Positions 8,581 to 16,587 are shown, counted from the first letter of the stretch. The stretch: DNA of 21,535 nucleotides from Priapulus caudatus (GCF_000485595.1 NW_014577448.1:194614-216148), one strand, 5' to 3'. Notes: generated by a model from the sequence alone, not told the origin. Translations and numbers: made by a program.

Positions 8581-9383
8581 GGCTAGCTCACGGCGCGACG
8601 GCTCCCGCCGAGCCGGCGCCTCGCCTCTATCAGAACGTTCCGCAGCCGCGGCCTCGCGCCTCTAAGCAGCGCCCTCTAAACTCTGACATCTATGAAAGCA
8701 TGGAACTTCGCTCTCCTCTCTCTGATCGCGGCTCGCCGCGCGCCGCCGCCGCCGCCGCCTCCTCCGTTTACGAAGACATGGCGCCCGTCTCTGTGAGCGA
8801 AGACGGCGAACGTCGGTGTGAGTTTGTGCCGAGAAACACCGGGGAAGGCGACGCCGGTGCTGCGTCGGAAACGCGGACGGTCGAGACGGCAGTGGCGCCA
8901 TCTACGTCCGTGGCGGCGCGACAGGTGTATGAGAACGTCACGATTACGCTTGCTGGAAAGCTGAAGGCTGCTAGTCCGCGGCCAAATAAACCTGTGAGGA
9001 AAACTCTCCCTGCTGGTCCCAGTGTGGTTGCTGGAAAACCCGACACAGACTCTGCTCCCAGTGTGGTTGCTGGAAAACCCGGCACAGACTCTGCTCCCGG
9101 TGTGGTTGCTGGAAAACCTGGCACAGACTCTGCTACCGGTGTGGTTGCTGGAAAACCCGACACAGATCCTGCTCCCAGTGTGGTTGCTGGAAACCCCGAC
9201 ACAGATCCTGCTCCCGGTGTGGTTGCTGGAAAACTCGGCATGGACTCTGCTCCCGGTGTGGTTGCTGGAAAACCCGACACAGATCCTGCTCCCGGTGTGG
9301 TTGCTGGAAAACTCGGCACAGACTCTGCTCCCAGTGTGGTTGCTGGAAAACCCGACACAGATCCTGCTCCCGGTGTGGTTGCT
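8581..9383 (+). CDS. Coding-like exon C: tyrosine-motif adaptor segment with 13-residue repeats
   Basis: A strong polypyrimidine tract and acceptor (CTATCCCCTCAG, to 8580) open a 267-codon reading frame. It is Pro/Ala/Ser-rich and looks disordered. Four spaced tyrosine motifs stand out: YQNV (8628), YESM (8691), YEDM (8769) and YENV (8928). YxN fits the Grb2-SH2 consensus and YxxM the PI3K p85-SH2 consensus. A (GCC)n Ala run lies near 8738-8758. From 9018 come nine 13-residue repeats (PxVVAGKPDTDSA type) and a partial tenth that stops at 9383, where unrelated inverted sequence begins. The acceptor needs one base from the preceding exon, as the donor at 6425 provides and the SAM1 donor at 7254 does not. 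It is probably a displaced exon of the same adaptor gene; a different gene cannot be excluded. The frame runs on to a stop at 9414-9416 through foreign sequence. Confidence 0.6.
9018..9383 (+). repeat. 39-bp coding minisatellite, nine units plus a partial
   Basis: Nine full 39-bp units start at 9018 and a partial tenth at 9369. Each reads CCCxGTGTGGTTGCTGGAAA, then a variable ACCCGACACAGAC-type half, then TCTGCT or CCTGCT. Changes favour PxVVAGK conservation with D/G, S/P and P/L swaps in the second half, and no unit has an indel, so the frame is kept. The array ends inside a unit, at the junction to inverted block B'. Confidence 0.95.
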
Positions 9384-9553
9384 ATCGTAGGCGTAGCCTC
9401 GCAGTTTAATATATAGGGGCCTATATATATATATTCCTGTGTATGACCCGTTTCGTTCTCCTAAGGCAATTATTATTATTATTATTATTATTCTTGACGT
9501 TACCAACGTGACGTTACGTAGTCTCTCTGAACGGGTTCACGTTTGCCACTTAC

Positions 9554-9651
9554 GATGAATTCGATACTGTCGTAAAGTTGCCAACTAGGATGTTCTCGTA
9601 CTGCGGCAAAACCCAGCTTTGCCACACTCGGCAATGCTACTCACACCGCAC
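9554..9651 (-). pseudogene. Inverted, frameshifted copy of the ANKS1 SAM1 exon
   Basis: The complement is nearly identical to 7154-7254, with intact acceptor (TGCAG) and donor (GTAAGT) dinucleotides. It has lost a G at the exon start and two bases in GAGTGGCTGGC, gained a T in GGGTTTGCC, and changed GGCAACGGTTAC to GGCAACTTTAC. The SAM frame is broken. It lies on the minus strand inside the gene's own intron, so it cannot be used by the + strand transcript. The changes may be real decay or raw-read error. Confidence 0.85.
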
Positions 9652-10253
9652 CTGCAGAGATAAATGTAAAAGGACATCAGGTTATACATACAGCCGGTTA
9701 TATTCACGGCTTCAGTAAATTTCACATCGGTTTTCTGCTTCTAATGGTTTAATAGCGTTTGCAATATGCAGGATTACAGTCAGTAAGGTCACAATTAAAA
9801 AAACTTTGCTTGCCCTCACCGACCCAGGCTGAAATGTTTGGGTAGGTAGGTCGCTTTTTTTGAGGGCGGGGGTCTTTTTACAAATTCAGCATGGTGTCAA
9901 CATGCTCGTGTGTGCTTGTCTGGAGATACCTTTTATTGAATGTTTTGTTTTACTTGGTACATATAAAGTATTGCCTACAGATTTATACAATGTAAAGTGA
10001 TACAATTTGTTAAAAGAAAAGAAAAAAAATCAATAAAATTGTTTGAGTCGGCCCCTTTTTGGTCGGTCGGTGAGGGTAAAAAACAATATTTTATTATGGC
10101 CCAAGCACTGAGCAGTGTGAGAGTATATAGATATTAGGAATGTGAAACATAATGCAGTAGTTGGAGAGGAGAGATACTCACAGTTTAAACACTAATACAT
10201 GGTTATGGTGAAATATTGGCGGGTTTAACGTTGCAGTTATCGAAACTCAGAGT

Positions 10254-10505
10254 NNNNNNNNNNNNNNNNNNNNNNNNNNNNNNNNNNNNNNNNNNNNNNN
10301 NNNNNNNNNNNNNNNNNNNNNNNNNNNNNNNNNNNNNNNNNNNNNNNNNNNNNNNNNNNNNNNNNNNNNNNNNNNNNNNNNNNNNNNNNNNNNNNNNNNN
10401 NNNNNNNNNNNNNNNNNNNNNNNNNNNNNNNNNNNNNNNNNNNNNNNNNNNNNNNNNNNNNNNNNNNNNNNNNNNNNNNNNNNNNNNNNNNNNNNNNNNN
10501 NNNNN
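10254..10505. other. Assembly gap, 252 Ns
   Basis: Unsequenced bases. The sequence just left (ending at the complement of about 6545) and right (starting at the complement of about 7170) overlap rather than abut, so the true gap length is probably negative. The first 50-60 bases after the gap (10506-10565) match poorly, as error-rich contig ends often do. Confidence 0.95.
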
Positions 10506-11243
10506 ACTACACACGCACCTGCGCAGCAGAGTAAATGCTGAAAGGACATAGTTATACATAAGCGGTATATAATCACGGCTTCAGTAAATTTCACATCGGT
10601 TTTTTGCTTCTAATGGTTTAATAGCGTTTGCAATATGCAGGATTACAGTCAGTAAGGTCACAATTTAAAAACTTTGCTTGCCCTCACCGACCCAGGCTGA
10701 AATGTTTGGGTAGGTAGGTCGGCTTTTTTTGAGGGCGGTGGGTCTTTTTACAAATTCAGCATGGTGTCAACATGCTCGTGTGTGCTTGTCTGGAGATACC
10801 TTTTATGTTGAATGTTGTTTTACTGGTACATATAATGTATTGCCTACAGATTTTAACAATGTACAGTGATACAATTTGTTAAAAGAAAAGAAAAAAAATA
10901 TCAATAAAATGTTTGTGTCGGCCCCTTTTTGGTGGGTCGGTCGCGGTGAGGTAACAAACAATTATATTATTATGGCCCAAGCACTGAGCAGTGTGAGAGT
11001 ATATAGATAATAGGAATGATGAAACATAATTGCAGTAGTTGGAGAGGAGAGATACTCACGTTTAAACACTATACATGGTTATGGGTGAAATATTGGCGGG
11101 TTAAGCTTGCAGTTATCGAAAACCAATCGATTCTTCAGTGAACTGATATTGCACTGATCTTGTATCTTGTATTGATATCATCCAAGTGCTATTGAAAATT
11201 AATCGTACGTTGATGCGGCGCGTTACACGTTAGTAAAATTTTC

Positions 11244-11339
11244 CAGGATCATCTTGTGAACCTCTGGTCATTCTCGCGGCAGCAAACAACTGACTTCCCT
11301 GGTGATTCCAGCTCCGAACGACGCCATGACTGTCAGCAA
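11244..11339 (-). pseudogene. Inverted, damaged copy of the ANKS1 leader exon
   Basis: The complement of 11325-11327 gives the ATG, followed by the same GCGTCGTTCGGAGCTGGAAT as 6347-6366. Small indels then break the frame around GAGTCAGTGTTTGCC and TATGAGCCAGAGTTC. The donor GTAAG has become GAAAA, so the splice site is lost. Confidence 0.8.
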
Positions 11340-11669
11340 CTTAAAAAAACATATTCGAGAAGATTAAATTAAGAAAATCACTTAATGACTACGCTGAAGA
11401 TGAAACACTCGCTAAAAACACTGAAGGGTACTCACCAATTATATTTCACAAGCATACATTAAATTAGGCATTAAATATTATTACCGAATATTAATGGTAT
11501 CATTGACATATGATATATATATATATATATATATTATATATTATAGTATCATACAACACACTGATCGCATAGTGCTATTACAATACGACTGCAGTATTTA
11601 CTGAACACTGTTGTGACGAACTAAAGTATTGTTTTCGCCTCCGACACCACAGTTAGAGGTACGGTCGTG

Positions 11670-12335
11670 ACCACACGGACATGCAATCTACGACTCAACA
11701 CCGCCGCCGACGCGGACCGGTGCCTACACGAGACATGTCAATCTACGACATCAACGCCACCGACGACGCGACCGCTGCGCTACACGGAGACAATGCAATC
11801 TACGACATACACGCCACCGCGACGCCGACCGCGTGCCTACAATGACAATGTCATCTACGACGATTTCACGCCACCGCGACGCGACCGCCTGCCGTACACG
11901 AGAGCAATGTCAATCTACGACATCAACGCCACGCGACGCGACCGCTGCCTTTACACGAGACAATGTCATCTACGACATCACGCCCGGACGCGACCGTGCC
12001 TTACAGCGCAGCATTGTCAATACTTCACGACATTCAACGCCACCGACGACACGACCGCTGGCTACACGAGGAACAATGTCACATCTACGAATCAACACCA
12101 CCGCACGGCTGGACCGCTGCCTACACGAGACAATGTCAATCTACGACATTCAACGCCACCTTGCGACGCGGACGCTGCTCCAAATACGAGACAATGTCAA
12201 TCTACGACTATCAACGCCACCGCGACGCGACCGCTGCGCTTAAACCACGGGACATTGTCAGTCTACGACATTTCAACACCACCGCGACGGCGACCTACAC
12301 CAAGACAATGTCAATCTACGACATAAATGCGACCG
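11670..12335. repeat. 55-bp minisatellite, inverted and expanded array of about 12 units
   Basis: The complement of the 5790-6031 repeat. The signature CAATGTCAATCTACGAC or a close variant recurs near 11684, 11733, 11790, 11846, 11906, 11963, 12012, 12075, 12131, 12191, 12252 and 12306, against four full units in the forward array. Units vary in length by small indels. The + frames over it (11667-12640, words like QSTTSTPPRRDR) are repeat artefacts. Confidence 0.92.
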
Positions 12336-13463
12336 CCGCCTACCTTCGCCCACTCGGCGCTCTCGTCCAGCGGACTGCCGTCGTTGTCCTTCGCCGCGGC
12401 GACGGGCAGCGCTTCTCCTTACTGTGTCGGAGCCTTCACGACGGCGCTGCACTGTCATTCATCGGTGGATGGCTTCTCCCTCGCCCGCGCTCGCCGCCCG
12501 CCCGCCCGCCCGGTGCGCAGCGGCGCTCGCGCGGAGTTCGGGGCGTAACGCGCCTCGCTGACTACCCGGCGGCACGACTGATCGGATTCGTTTACCCGAG
12601 AAGGAGGCTGCTTGCATCCGCGTATCACAAGTGTTGTTGAGCATCTACGCTGCGTTTTGCTGTTTACGACGTTGCGCGCAACTTTTTGCACAGAGTGCTC
12701 ACCTGGGTCTAGGGTTGCACCACAAGCTTCTTGAGCAAGTCTTACAGCCGTCGCTGGATGCAGCATGCTGTGTACATATCATGTAGCATTGCGTTTGATC
12801 ACACTGGACAACGGGACAGTTCGGTTTGCTCGCATGCAACTGTGAGTTGCGGTGGAGCGTTTACCACTTGGCACTGCTGTTCCATGTCAGGATTTTGCAG
12901 AGACACCGTATCTATTGCCGCGAATCTCCACAAGCCACGTTGTGCATGCAGACAGCTTGTGGTCGGATTTTCAGACACCACTGGAAGCGAGATGCCTGTG
13001 TTGGGCGTTGCTCCAGCGAGCCACATTTAGAACTAGAAGCAGTGTCCGTGTCTGGTGTTGACTTTTCAATAACCCAATATTGGAAGGAGTGACTGTCTCT
13101 CAGTTGTGCAGCACACACTGGGATGCAGGGTCTGCGTTGGGTTTTCTAGGCAACAGTAAGCACAGTCTCTTGTCTGTGCATTGATTGTTTAGTAATCACA
13201 CAGAGCAGAGAGGGGGGGGGCATGTGTCGGCGTTTTGTCCGCAACCACCACTGGGATCAGAGTCTATCCTCAGTTTTCCAGCGCCGAGTAGAGCCAGTAG
13301 GCCATGCCGTCTCGGGTTTTTTACAGGCAAACCAACTTGGAGGCAAATCGGTCTCAGTTATGACGACGCTATATGGCGCAGGATAGCGTCCCTTGGCAAG
13401 AAGTCCTGTTGATCGACGGCACAGCTTAGCTGAGACGGCCGCAGAGAAATCTTGTTACAACGT
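12336..13463. other. Intronic sequence after the duplication, no exon recognised
   Basis: 12336-12620 is GC- and CpG-rich, including (CCCG)n near 12495-12512. 12870-13290 contains weakly repeated CACTGGGATGCAG...TTGGGTTTTC-like segments about 105-137 bp apart (near 12873, 12979, 13113 and 13250), too diverged to define. A G9 run lies at 13213-13221. Open frames of up to about 100 codons overlap on both strands without a domain. Confidence 0.4.
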
Positions 13464-13501
13464 CTTTTATTTACAGCGTCAAGAAGTGTTGTAAATAAAA
13501 G
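13464..13501. repeat. 12-bp perfect inverted repeat (hairpin)
   Basis: CTTTTATTTACA (13464-13475) and TGTAAATAAAAG (13490-13501) are perfect complements around a 14-nt loop. The right arm carries AATAAA on the + strand and the left arm carries it on the minus strand. It may be a foldback remnant. Confidence 0.8.
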
Positions 13502-13817
13502 TGCGTGTTTTCGACACGAGGGGCCAATCGAGGCTAACGAAAAGAGTAACGTCGTTTGGAAGCAATTTCAACGTTAATTCCACTCCCGATACTGACGACC
13601 CACTTCCTAGTGTTTACCACCGGGAATACGAATTAGCTGGCGTTTCTTTGTCGGCGTACGCCCCCACGTTTCGAGTGACCGTGCGCGAGTTCTTTCTCTA
13701 CCCTACTGCGCTATACTGTAGGGATGAAAAGAGACTTGTATAGTATGAGGTGAACAGACGATCTTTCCTCTGCACACGCGGACGCTACTCACGCTGTTCT
13801 GTTTCTCGGCGTGTCAG

Positions 13818-14090
13818 GGAGGAGATCTGGTGGAGAGCGCAGACCTGAAGGAGATCGGCATCAGCGACGACAGCCACCGGCAGACGATTGTCCGCGCCGC
13901 GCGCGAACTCCCCGCTGTCGCGCCGATGTGCGAGGACGGCGGCGGCGGCAGCGGCGGCGCCCCCTGCTCGCAGACCGTCGAGGAGTGGCTGAGGTGGCTG
14001 TGCCTGCAGGAGTACGACGACGCGTTCCGCGCGAACGGCTTCACGAGCATGGAGCGAGTGCACAAGCTGTGGGAGCTGGAGCTGGTGACG
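13818..14090 (+). CDS. ANKS1: ANKS1 exon: SAM1 helices 4-5, Gly linker, first half of SAM2
   Basis: Acceptor GGCGTGTCAG|GGA and donor ACG|GTGCGT bound 91 codons with phase 0 at both ends. Residues 1-32 (GGDLVESADLKEIGISDDSH, then RQTIVRAARELP) finish SAM1 with the usual DL..IGI...HR..I pattern. Residues 33-52 are a short linker with GGGGSGG. From about residue 53 a second SAM begins (TVEEWLRWLCLQEYDDAF..NGF) and runs to ELVT, completed by 14691-14816. The near-contiguous SAM pair is typical of ANKS1. Third positions are strongly GC-biased (runs of GGC, CGC and GAC), unlike the flanking introns. Minus-strand open frames over it are shadows. Confidence 0.95.
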
Positions 14091-14116
14091 GTGCGTCGTA
14101 TGCCGTGGTCGAGTTA

Positions 14117-14412
14117 AGCCTATAGCGCAGACTTGCGACTTTTTCGTGCGACTCGGCTGCGATTCTAGAATCGCAGTCGAAATTGCTGTGAAATCACTAT
14201 GTCTGCGGGAACGTGCAACTGCAACTCGTAGCGATTCTGGTCGCTTGCAACGAGTTGCAAGAAAATCAAACTGGTTTGATTTTCAGCAACTCGTCGCTCC
14301 CAATCGCTTCGAAATCGCTTGCATGCACACACACGGTGAAGCGTGCGACCGATCGCATGTGGTTGCAGGTTGCAGCGACGAGCAACCAAAAATCGCAAGT
14401 CTGCGCTAGGCT
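14117..14412. mobile_element. 296-bp foldback MITE with TTA target-site duplication
   Basis: Ends are AGCCTATAGCGCAGACTTGC and the complement of AGCCTAGCGCAGACTTGCGA, giving inverted repeats of about 24 bp. TTA directly flanks both sides (14114-14116 and 14413-14415), and a 3-bp TWA duplication is typical of PIF/Harbinger elements. The interior is itself an imperfect palindrome centred near 14268: GAAAATCAAAC (14257-14267) and GTTTGATTTTC (14270-14280) pair, and GCAACGAGTTGC pairs with GCAACTCGTCGC further out. It has no transposase frame. It starts 26 bp after the SAM donor at 14090. Confidence 0.85.
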
Positions 14413-14539
14413 TTACGCATGCTGTCGCGCAGCTGTAGGGAGTTTTAGTTGATTCCTTCACTAGAGATGGTCATAATTTTAGACTATTTTGAATTTTTCA
14501 ATTTTGCGACACGACATTTCGATCGTCAGCGATCGTTGT

Positions 14540-14624
14540 CTTACAAATATCCTGAACGTGAGATGATACACAAACTTTAATGTGAAAACGCGTTGTTAAA
14601 GTTTTTGCGTAGGATATTTGTAAG
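14540..14624. repeat. Nested inverted repeats (two-stem hairpin) in intron
   Basis: Outer arms CTTACAAATATCCT (14540-14553) and AGGATATTTGTAAG (14611-14624) are perfect 14-bp complements. Inner arms AAACTTTAA (14572-14580) and TTAAAGTTT (14596-14604) are perfect 9-bp complements. The structure ends 66 bp before the acceptor of the next SAM2 exon. It may be the core of another small foldback element. Confidence 0.8.
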
Positions 14625-14690
14625 ATGGTGATTGTTATCGAGTTTTCTCGATATCCTCATCTGATGGCAATTTCAAATGGTGTTGTTCAG

Positions 14691-14816
14691 GTTCTGGAGA
14701 TAAATATGGTTGGGCATAGGAAGAGGATGCTGGCTTCGTTAGGGGAGAGGCGGCCCCCGTCATCTGCTTCCACACGCTACTCGTCCGAAATCCGAAGTGT
14801 TGACCTCAGCACTACA
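14691..14816 (+). CDS. ANKS1: ANKS1 exon: second half of SAM2
   Basis: The acceptor is TGTTGTTCAG|GTT and the donor ACA|GTGAGT. The 42 codons read VLEINMVGHRKRMLASLGER first, which closes SAM2 (L.I...GHRKR.L..L), then a Ser/Thr-rich tail. Phase is 0 at both ends. Both splice sites fit, though the pyrimidine tract is weak. The basic GHRKR of SAM2 corresponds to the position of the nuclear-localisation motif described for AIDA-1 at the SAM-SAM interface. That correspondence is from family knowledge and not tested here. Confidence 0.93.
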
Positions 14817-15371
14817 GTGAGTAGCTTTCTTTCTTGTGTATGACAGGGTGGTAACAGCCATTAGCTTGCATGCAGAGTATTGCTTACGTATGCACTGCCA
14901 GGTTTCTCTATGACGCAGCTTTCTCACTCATGCCTCTATTCCCAATGCTTACTGATTCTCTGCAGTTTCTTCATTCTTTTGTATCTGTTCATTTTCCGAT
15001 AATTGCTAGAGAATAGGTTCTTCAAGTATGGTTTAAATAACCTCTTTGATGGCAGTGAAATATGTGGTATCTAATAGCTATTAATTTTGTCGTAGTGTTC
15101 TAAGAATGTCGGTGCTAGTGGTGGCAATCATATTAATTAGAAAGCAACGGGGCATAGCGTGCAGTCAATGCTTTTATAGATCACTAGCCTGAACCTTAAT
15201 CCCTGTGATCCACAGTCAAGTTTGGTGGTCGTTTGCTCTAGCTGCATCCATAATTGATCAATAATATCTCGTGGATAAATGTATATCCCTTTAAATATAA
15301 CGCCATGTAGTCTGTCCGGAGTGCACATTCATACCTCCTGCCAATAAATATGGTTCCGCCTCTTGTGGCAG
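14817..15371 (+). other. Intron, nothing else recognised
   Basis: AT-rich intron between the SAM2 exon and the linker exon, with normal GT and AG ends. No repeat, RNA gene or extra exon was recognised; the minus open frame at 15137-15328 is not supported. Confidence 0.6.
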
Positions 15372-15524
15372 ACCGAGGATGCTATGCCTAGCCTCTCATC
15401 TAAGCTAGACGACCTGACCTTCTTCAAAGACTATACTAAAGTCCAGCTGAGCTCTCTTTCCTCTGCGCAGCAATCGAAGGATGTGCTTCCCAGCACGTCG
15501 TCCCTATCAACGTCTGCCAGCTAT
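15372..15524 (+). CDS. ANKS1: ANKS1 linker exon between SAM2 and PTB
   Basis: Acceptor CTTGTGGCAG|ACC and donor TAT|GTAAGT bound 51 codons, phase 0 at both ends. The product is Ser/Leu/Thr-rich and probably disordered: TEDAMPSLSSKLDDLTFFKD, then YTKVQLSSLSS and a serine-threonine cluster. It has no folded domain. Its place and phase fit the SAM2-PTB linker, which in this family is poorly conserved and often alternatively spliced, so the call rests on splice sites, phase and position more than on similarity. Reading past the donor stays open for a while (to 15746) but turns hydrophobic, as expected of intron. Confidence 0.8.
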
Positions 15525-15925
15525 GTAAGTGATCTACTGATATTTATTTGCTGGTTTTGTCAGCTTGGTTTTGCTTGTGGTGTGAGAATATTTTGCAGTA
15601 GACAAATCGTTTTGAAAATATTTCTCGTAAAGTATCCGTTTGGATTTAGGGTGATTATTCAACCCATCATGCTCTGCTCTGTGCATCTTAAAACGTTTTA
15701 TGTTTGCTATGCATTGACACTAACTTATAGTTGGCTTATATACTGACATATGTAGCTAATCCTTAGGCAAATGTTATATTTGATCCTAGATTGAATTATA
15801 GTAGCAGATTATATGTGTAATTTTTGTCTGTCTGTCAATCTCATTGCAAAGGCTAAAGGCATTCTTTGAACCACGTTGATCCGTTGAATCCGAACACATG
15901 ATTTAATCCTGTGTCCGATCTATAG

Positions 15926-16081
15926 GAGCCTGAGGCCGGGGCTGTTTCGCAGGCCTCAAGTCACGCCACACTAGAGGAGAAGGAGAAAACAAAGGAGAAG
16001 AAGAAGAAAGCCAGCCCTGCAAAACAGTGGCGGCACAAACCAGAAGTTCTAACGAAAGGCTGCTGCAACTACAACGTTCTG
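15926..16081 (+). CDS. ANKS1: ANKS1 exon: Lys-rich linker and first strand of the PTB domain
   Basis: Acceptor CCGATCTATAG|GAG and donor CTG|GTAATT bound 52 codons, phase 0 at both ends. Residues 17-31 are highly charged (LEEKEKTKEKKKKAS), a possible nuclear-localisation or phospholipid-binding stretch. The end, QWRHKPEVLTKGCCNYNVL, enters the PTB domain: W.HKPE.L.....Y.V is its first strand, and YLGS follows in the next exon. A short sequence 90 bp downstream (16172-16198) resembles its last eight codons. Confidence 0.92.
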
Positions 16082-16171
16082 GTAATTATTTTGCTACTGG
16101 AAACAACACGGCTTGGTCTCTCACCTACCAGGTCATATCTAATCCATTTTGGTAATGTGTAAGGGTGCCAG

Positions 16172-16198
16172 ATGAACTCTTACAACTATAAAGTGCTT
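16172..16198 (+). CDS. Candidate 27-nt microexon, duplicate of the PTB first-strand end
   Basis: Bounded by GGTGCCAG|ATG and CTT|GTGAGT, it would encode nine residues, MNSYNYKVL, in phase 0. It resembles CCNYNVL at the end of the preceding exon. The following intron bases also match (GTAATTATTTTGCTACTGG against GTGAGTATTTTGGTGATGGG), which points to an old tandem duplication with a 117-bp offset. An in-frame TAA at 16160-16162 limits it to a microexon. It could be inserted after, or swapped with, the original strand. The pyrimidine tract is weak, and without transcripts it may be a dead relic. Confidence 0.4.
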
Positions 16199-16587
16199 GT
16201 GAGTATTTTGGTGATGGGCAAGAAACCACACTAATTCCATACATTATCAAATTAATTATTTTTTCATTGATTTTATCAAATATCTTCGTTGTTATCATTT
16301 TGTGTTCGATCTCTGTAAATTTTAATAGTAAGGCAAACTGTGGATATAAGATGACTTTGCCAATAGGTGTCACTAGTGTCCTACCAGCAATTTCGATCTT
16401 CTCTAGCTATAAGCAAAACACATTGCAGGGCGAGTATATTCTAACCTACGTAGCTTCAGTCTAAACATAATTAAACTTTTAATGCAGTCAAATATATTTA
16501 GTGCCGTTTCAAATCTGATCACATCATACTGCATCAATTATGATGAAGTGACATTCCTTGCCTTTTTTTTCTCTGCCATTGCTGCAG

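Larger units (their letters stand above)
9384..12335 (-). repeat. Block B', inverted copy of 5790-7425 (with unsequenced gap)
   Basis: Base 9384 pairs with 7425 (ATCGTAGGCGTAGCCTCGC is the complement of 7407-7425), and matching continues through the AAT tract, SAM1 exon, intron, MITE, leader exon and 55-bp minisatellite. The copy differs mainly by single-base and small indels, many in homopolymers, which break both exon copies. 9384-10253 matches 7425 down to about 6545. 10506-12335 matches about 7170 down to 5790. The two halves therefore overlap by about 600 bp across the N gap. Confidence 0.92.

Noticed and set aside
9022-9390. WLLENPTQTLLPV repeat protein in the second + frame
   Set aside because: A shadow frame of the same array, confined to the repeat and with no upstream coding sequence or splice site.
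8676-9506. 276-codon minus-strand frame over exon C, with SSNHTGSR repeats
   Set aside because: It is the antisense of a 39-bp repeat, which stays open in several frames. The + frame has a strong acceptor and meaningful tyrosine motifs, and the minus frame ends in poly-Ile from the AAT tract.
12326-12640. GC-rich open frames after the minisatellite, possible exon or CpG-island first exon
   Set aside because: Low-complexity Pro/Arg/Ala/Ser peptides in all frames, no convincing donor or acceptor, and no similarity to ANKS1.
15525-15746. Extension of the linker exon past its donor (open to 15746)
   Set aside because: GTAAGT at 15525 is a near-consensus donor. Composition changes abruptly to AT-rich and hydrophobic, and the next exon joins in phase 0 only if 15524 is the end.
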